Below, one piece after another: positions 63,571 through 64,000 of a stretch of DNA of 64,000 nucleotides. How positions within the stretch are numbered: position 1 is the first letter of the stretch; each line of letters opens with the position of its first letter. The DNA lies in the NCBI GenBank assembly GCA_016706225.1, contig JADJKB010000002.1, forward strand, positions 1 to 64,000. Direction: 5' to 3'. The position numbers were made by a program, and so were the translations under genes. The notes beneath the pieces are model-generated. The model searched no databases, was not told where the DNA came from, and saw nothing but the letters and a program-made list of their open reading frames with translations. Source of the stretch: Myxococcales bacterium (GTDB lineage: Bacteria > Myxococcota_A > Polyangia > Polyangiales > Polyangiaceae).

Positions 63571-64000
63571 TCAACCGCAGTACGAGGTGCAGGCGCTGGC
63601 GTTGTTCTGCGTTGCGCACAGGCAGATCTCGCACGGATCGACGCAGCCGCCGCAGTCCGGATAACTGCATGCGCCGGTGCCGCCGCCGAGGCCGGCTCCG
63701 CCGCCGAGGCCGGCTGCGCCGCCGAACTCACCGCCGCCGATGCCGCCCGCGCCACCGAACTCACCGCCACCGATGCCGCCACCGCCGCCAATGCCACCAC
63801 CGCCGCCGTCGCCGCCGCCGATGCCACCACCGCCGCCGTCGCCGCCGCCGATGCCACCGCCGCCGCCGTCGCCGCCACCGCCACCCTGCGCGCCCTCACC
63901 ACCGCCGCCGGACGAGCCGGACGGCCCGTTCGAGTTCGGCAGTGGGTTGTTTGCGTTTCCGGGCGGAGAGCGATCACTCTCGAAGCCCGACGGTGCGTCC
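63571..64000 (-). CDS. Gly-rich protein with repeats and Cys-rich C-terminus, 5' end outside window
   Basis: The frame ending at TGA 63573-63571 is open to the right edge. It encodes an Asn/Pro/Ser stretch (GNANNPLPNSNGPSGSSGGG), then about 50 residues of GGGDGGGGGI-type repeats and GGGEFGGAGGI units, and finally a Cys-rich tail, YPDCGGCVDPCEICLCATQN, ending ACTSYCG. The tail has eight or nine cysteines and may be a disulfide or metal-binding cap. The N-terminus, probably a signal peptide, lies outside the window. Gly-rich spacers with Cys caps recur in this genome type. Function unknown. Confidence 0.55.
   Translation of the reverse strand, partial: DAPSGFESDRSPPGNANNPLPNSNGPSGSSGGGGEGAQGGGGGDGGGGGIGGGDGGGGGIGGGDGGGGGIGGGGGIGGGEFGGAGGIGGGEFGGAAGLGGGAGLGGGTGACSYPDCGGCVDPCEICLCATQNNASACTSYCG

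Noticed and set aside
63690..63900. CRISPR array or non-coding minisatellite
   Set aside because: The repeats keep a reading frame and are followed by a Cys-rich end, so they are coding.

Overview
The window looks like a chromosomal segment of a GC-rich member of the Myxococcota, most likely class Polyangia (Sorangium/Polyangium relatives). The evidence is indirect but consistent. There is an mglB-mglA pair typical of gliding bacteria. There are at least ten predicted lipoproteins, several followed by Gly/Ser/Thr 'GGTSGAGG'-type linkers or Cys-rich repeats. There is a GlgE-GlgX-GlgB alpha-glucan set, a SctQ-like ring protein and third-position G/C so strong that long spurious frames lie opposite most genes. 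I saw no rRNA, tRNA, CRISPR array, integrase or transposase, and no stretch above 300 bases lacks a gene call.

Layout. 1-5.3 kb: zwf-opcA-pgl-ugd and an outer-membrane-type protein, all broken by many small indels; a GST gene at 5.5-6.3 kb has at least one more. Everything after about 6.3 kb reads cleanly, so the first kilobases are probably low-quality sequence at a contig end, not decayed genes. 6.3-9.4 kb: an EcKinase-like phosphotransferase, a lipoprotein and a membrane protein. 9.4-24.5 kb: glgB, two secreted Cys-rich or lectin-like lipoproteins, an unknown gene overlapping glgX, glgX and glgE (probable storage-glucan metabolism); then a UDP-sugar epimerase with a flippase-like membrane protein, and a beta-barrel/lipoprotein pair. 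24.5-34.4 kb: an isolated GspC, a SUMF1-fold lipoprotein, a lysine-dehydrogenase-like protein and an aldehyde dehydrogenase (possible lysine breakdown), a degenerate receiver, a Ser/Thr kinase and an ArsA-type ATPase.

34.4-47 kb: a riboflavin operon (ribE, ribBA with a damaged RibA half, ribH, nusB, a lone M17 N-terminal domain), alr, phhB, a PolB-like exonuclease, an RNase E/G with a large acidic insert, PilZ, a 36-residue very basic protein, recX, a secreted esterase and mglBA. 47-64 kb: a tandem pair of very large DUF3857/transglutaminase-type proteins, the second without catalytic residues; a TPR protein; an isolated sctQ with a coupled lipoprotein; a GT4-yggS-rarA operon; hpt, comEC and the 3' end of a Gly-rich Cys-tailed protein.

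The observations most worth following are: a 162-bp multi-hairpin repeat present twice in opposite orientation (9.4 and 37.8 kb); the dead/live transglutaminase pair; the RibBA protein without GTP cyclohydrolase II zinc ligands; the RNase E/G insert; and the tiny basic protein. Convergent genes are packed almost stop-to-stop throughout. I did not find a clearly new multi-gene defence or biosynthetic system.
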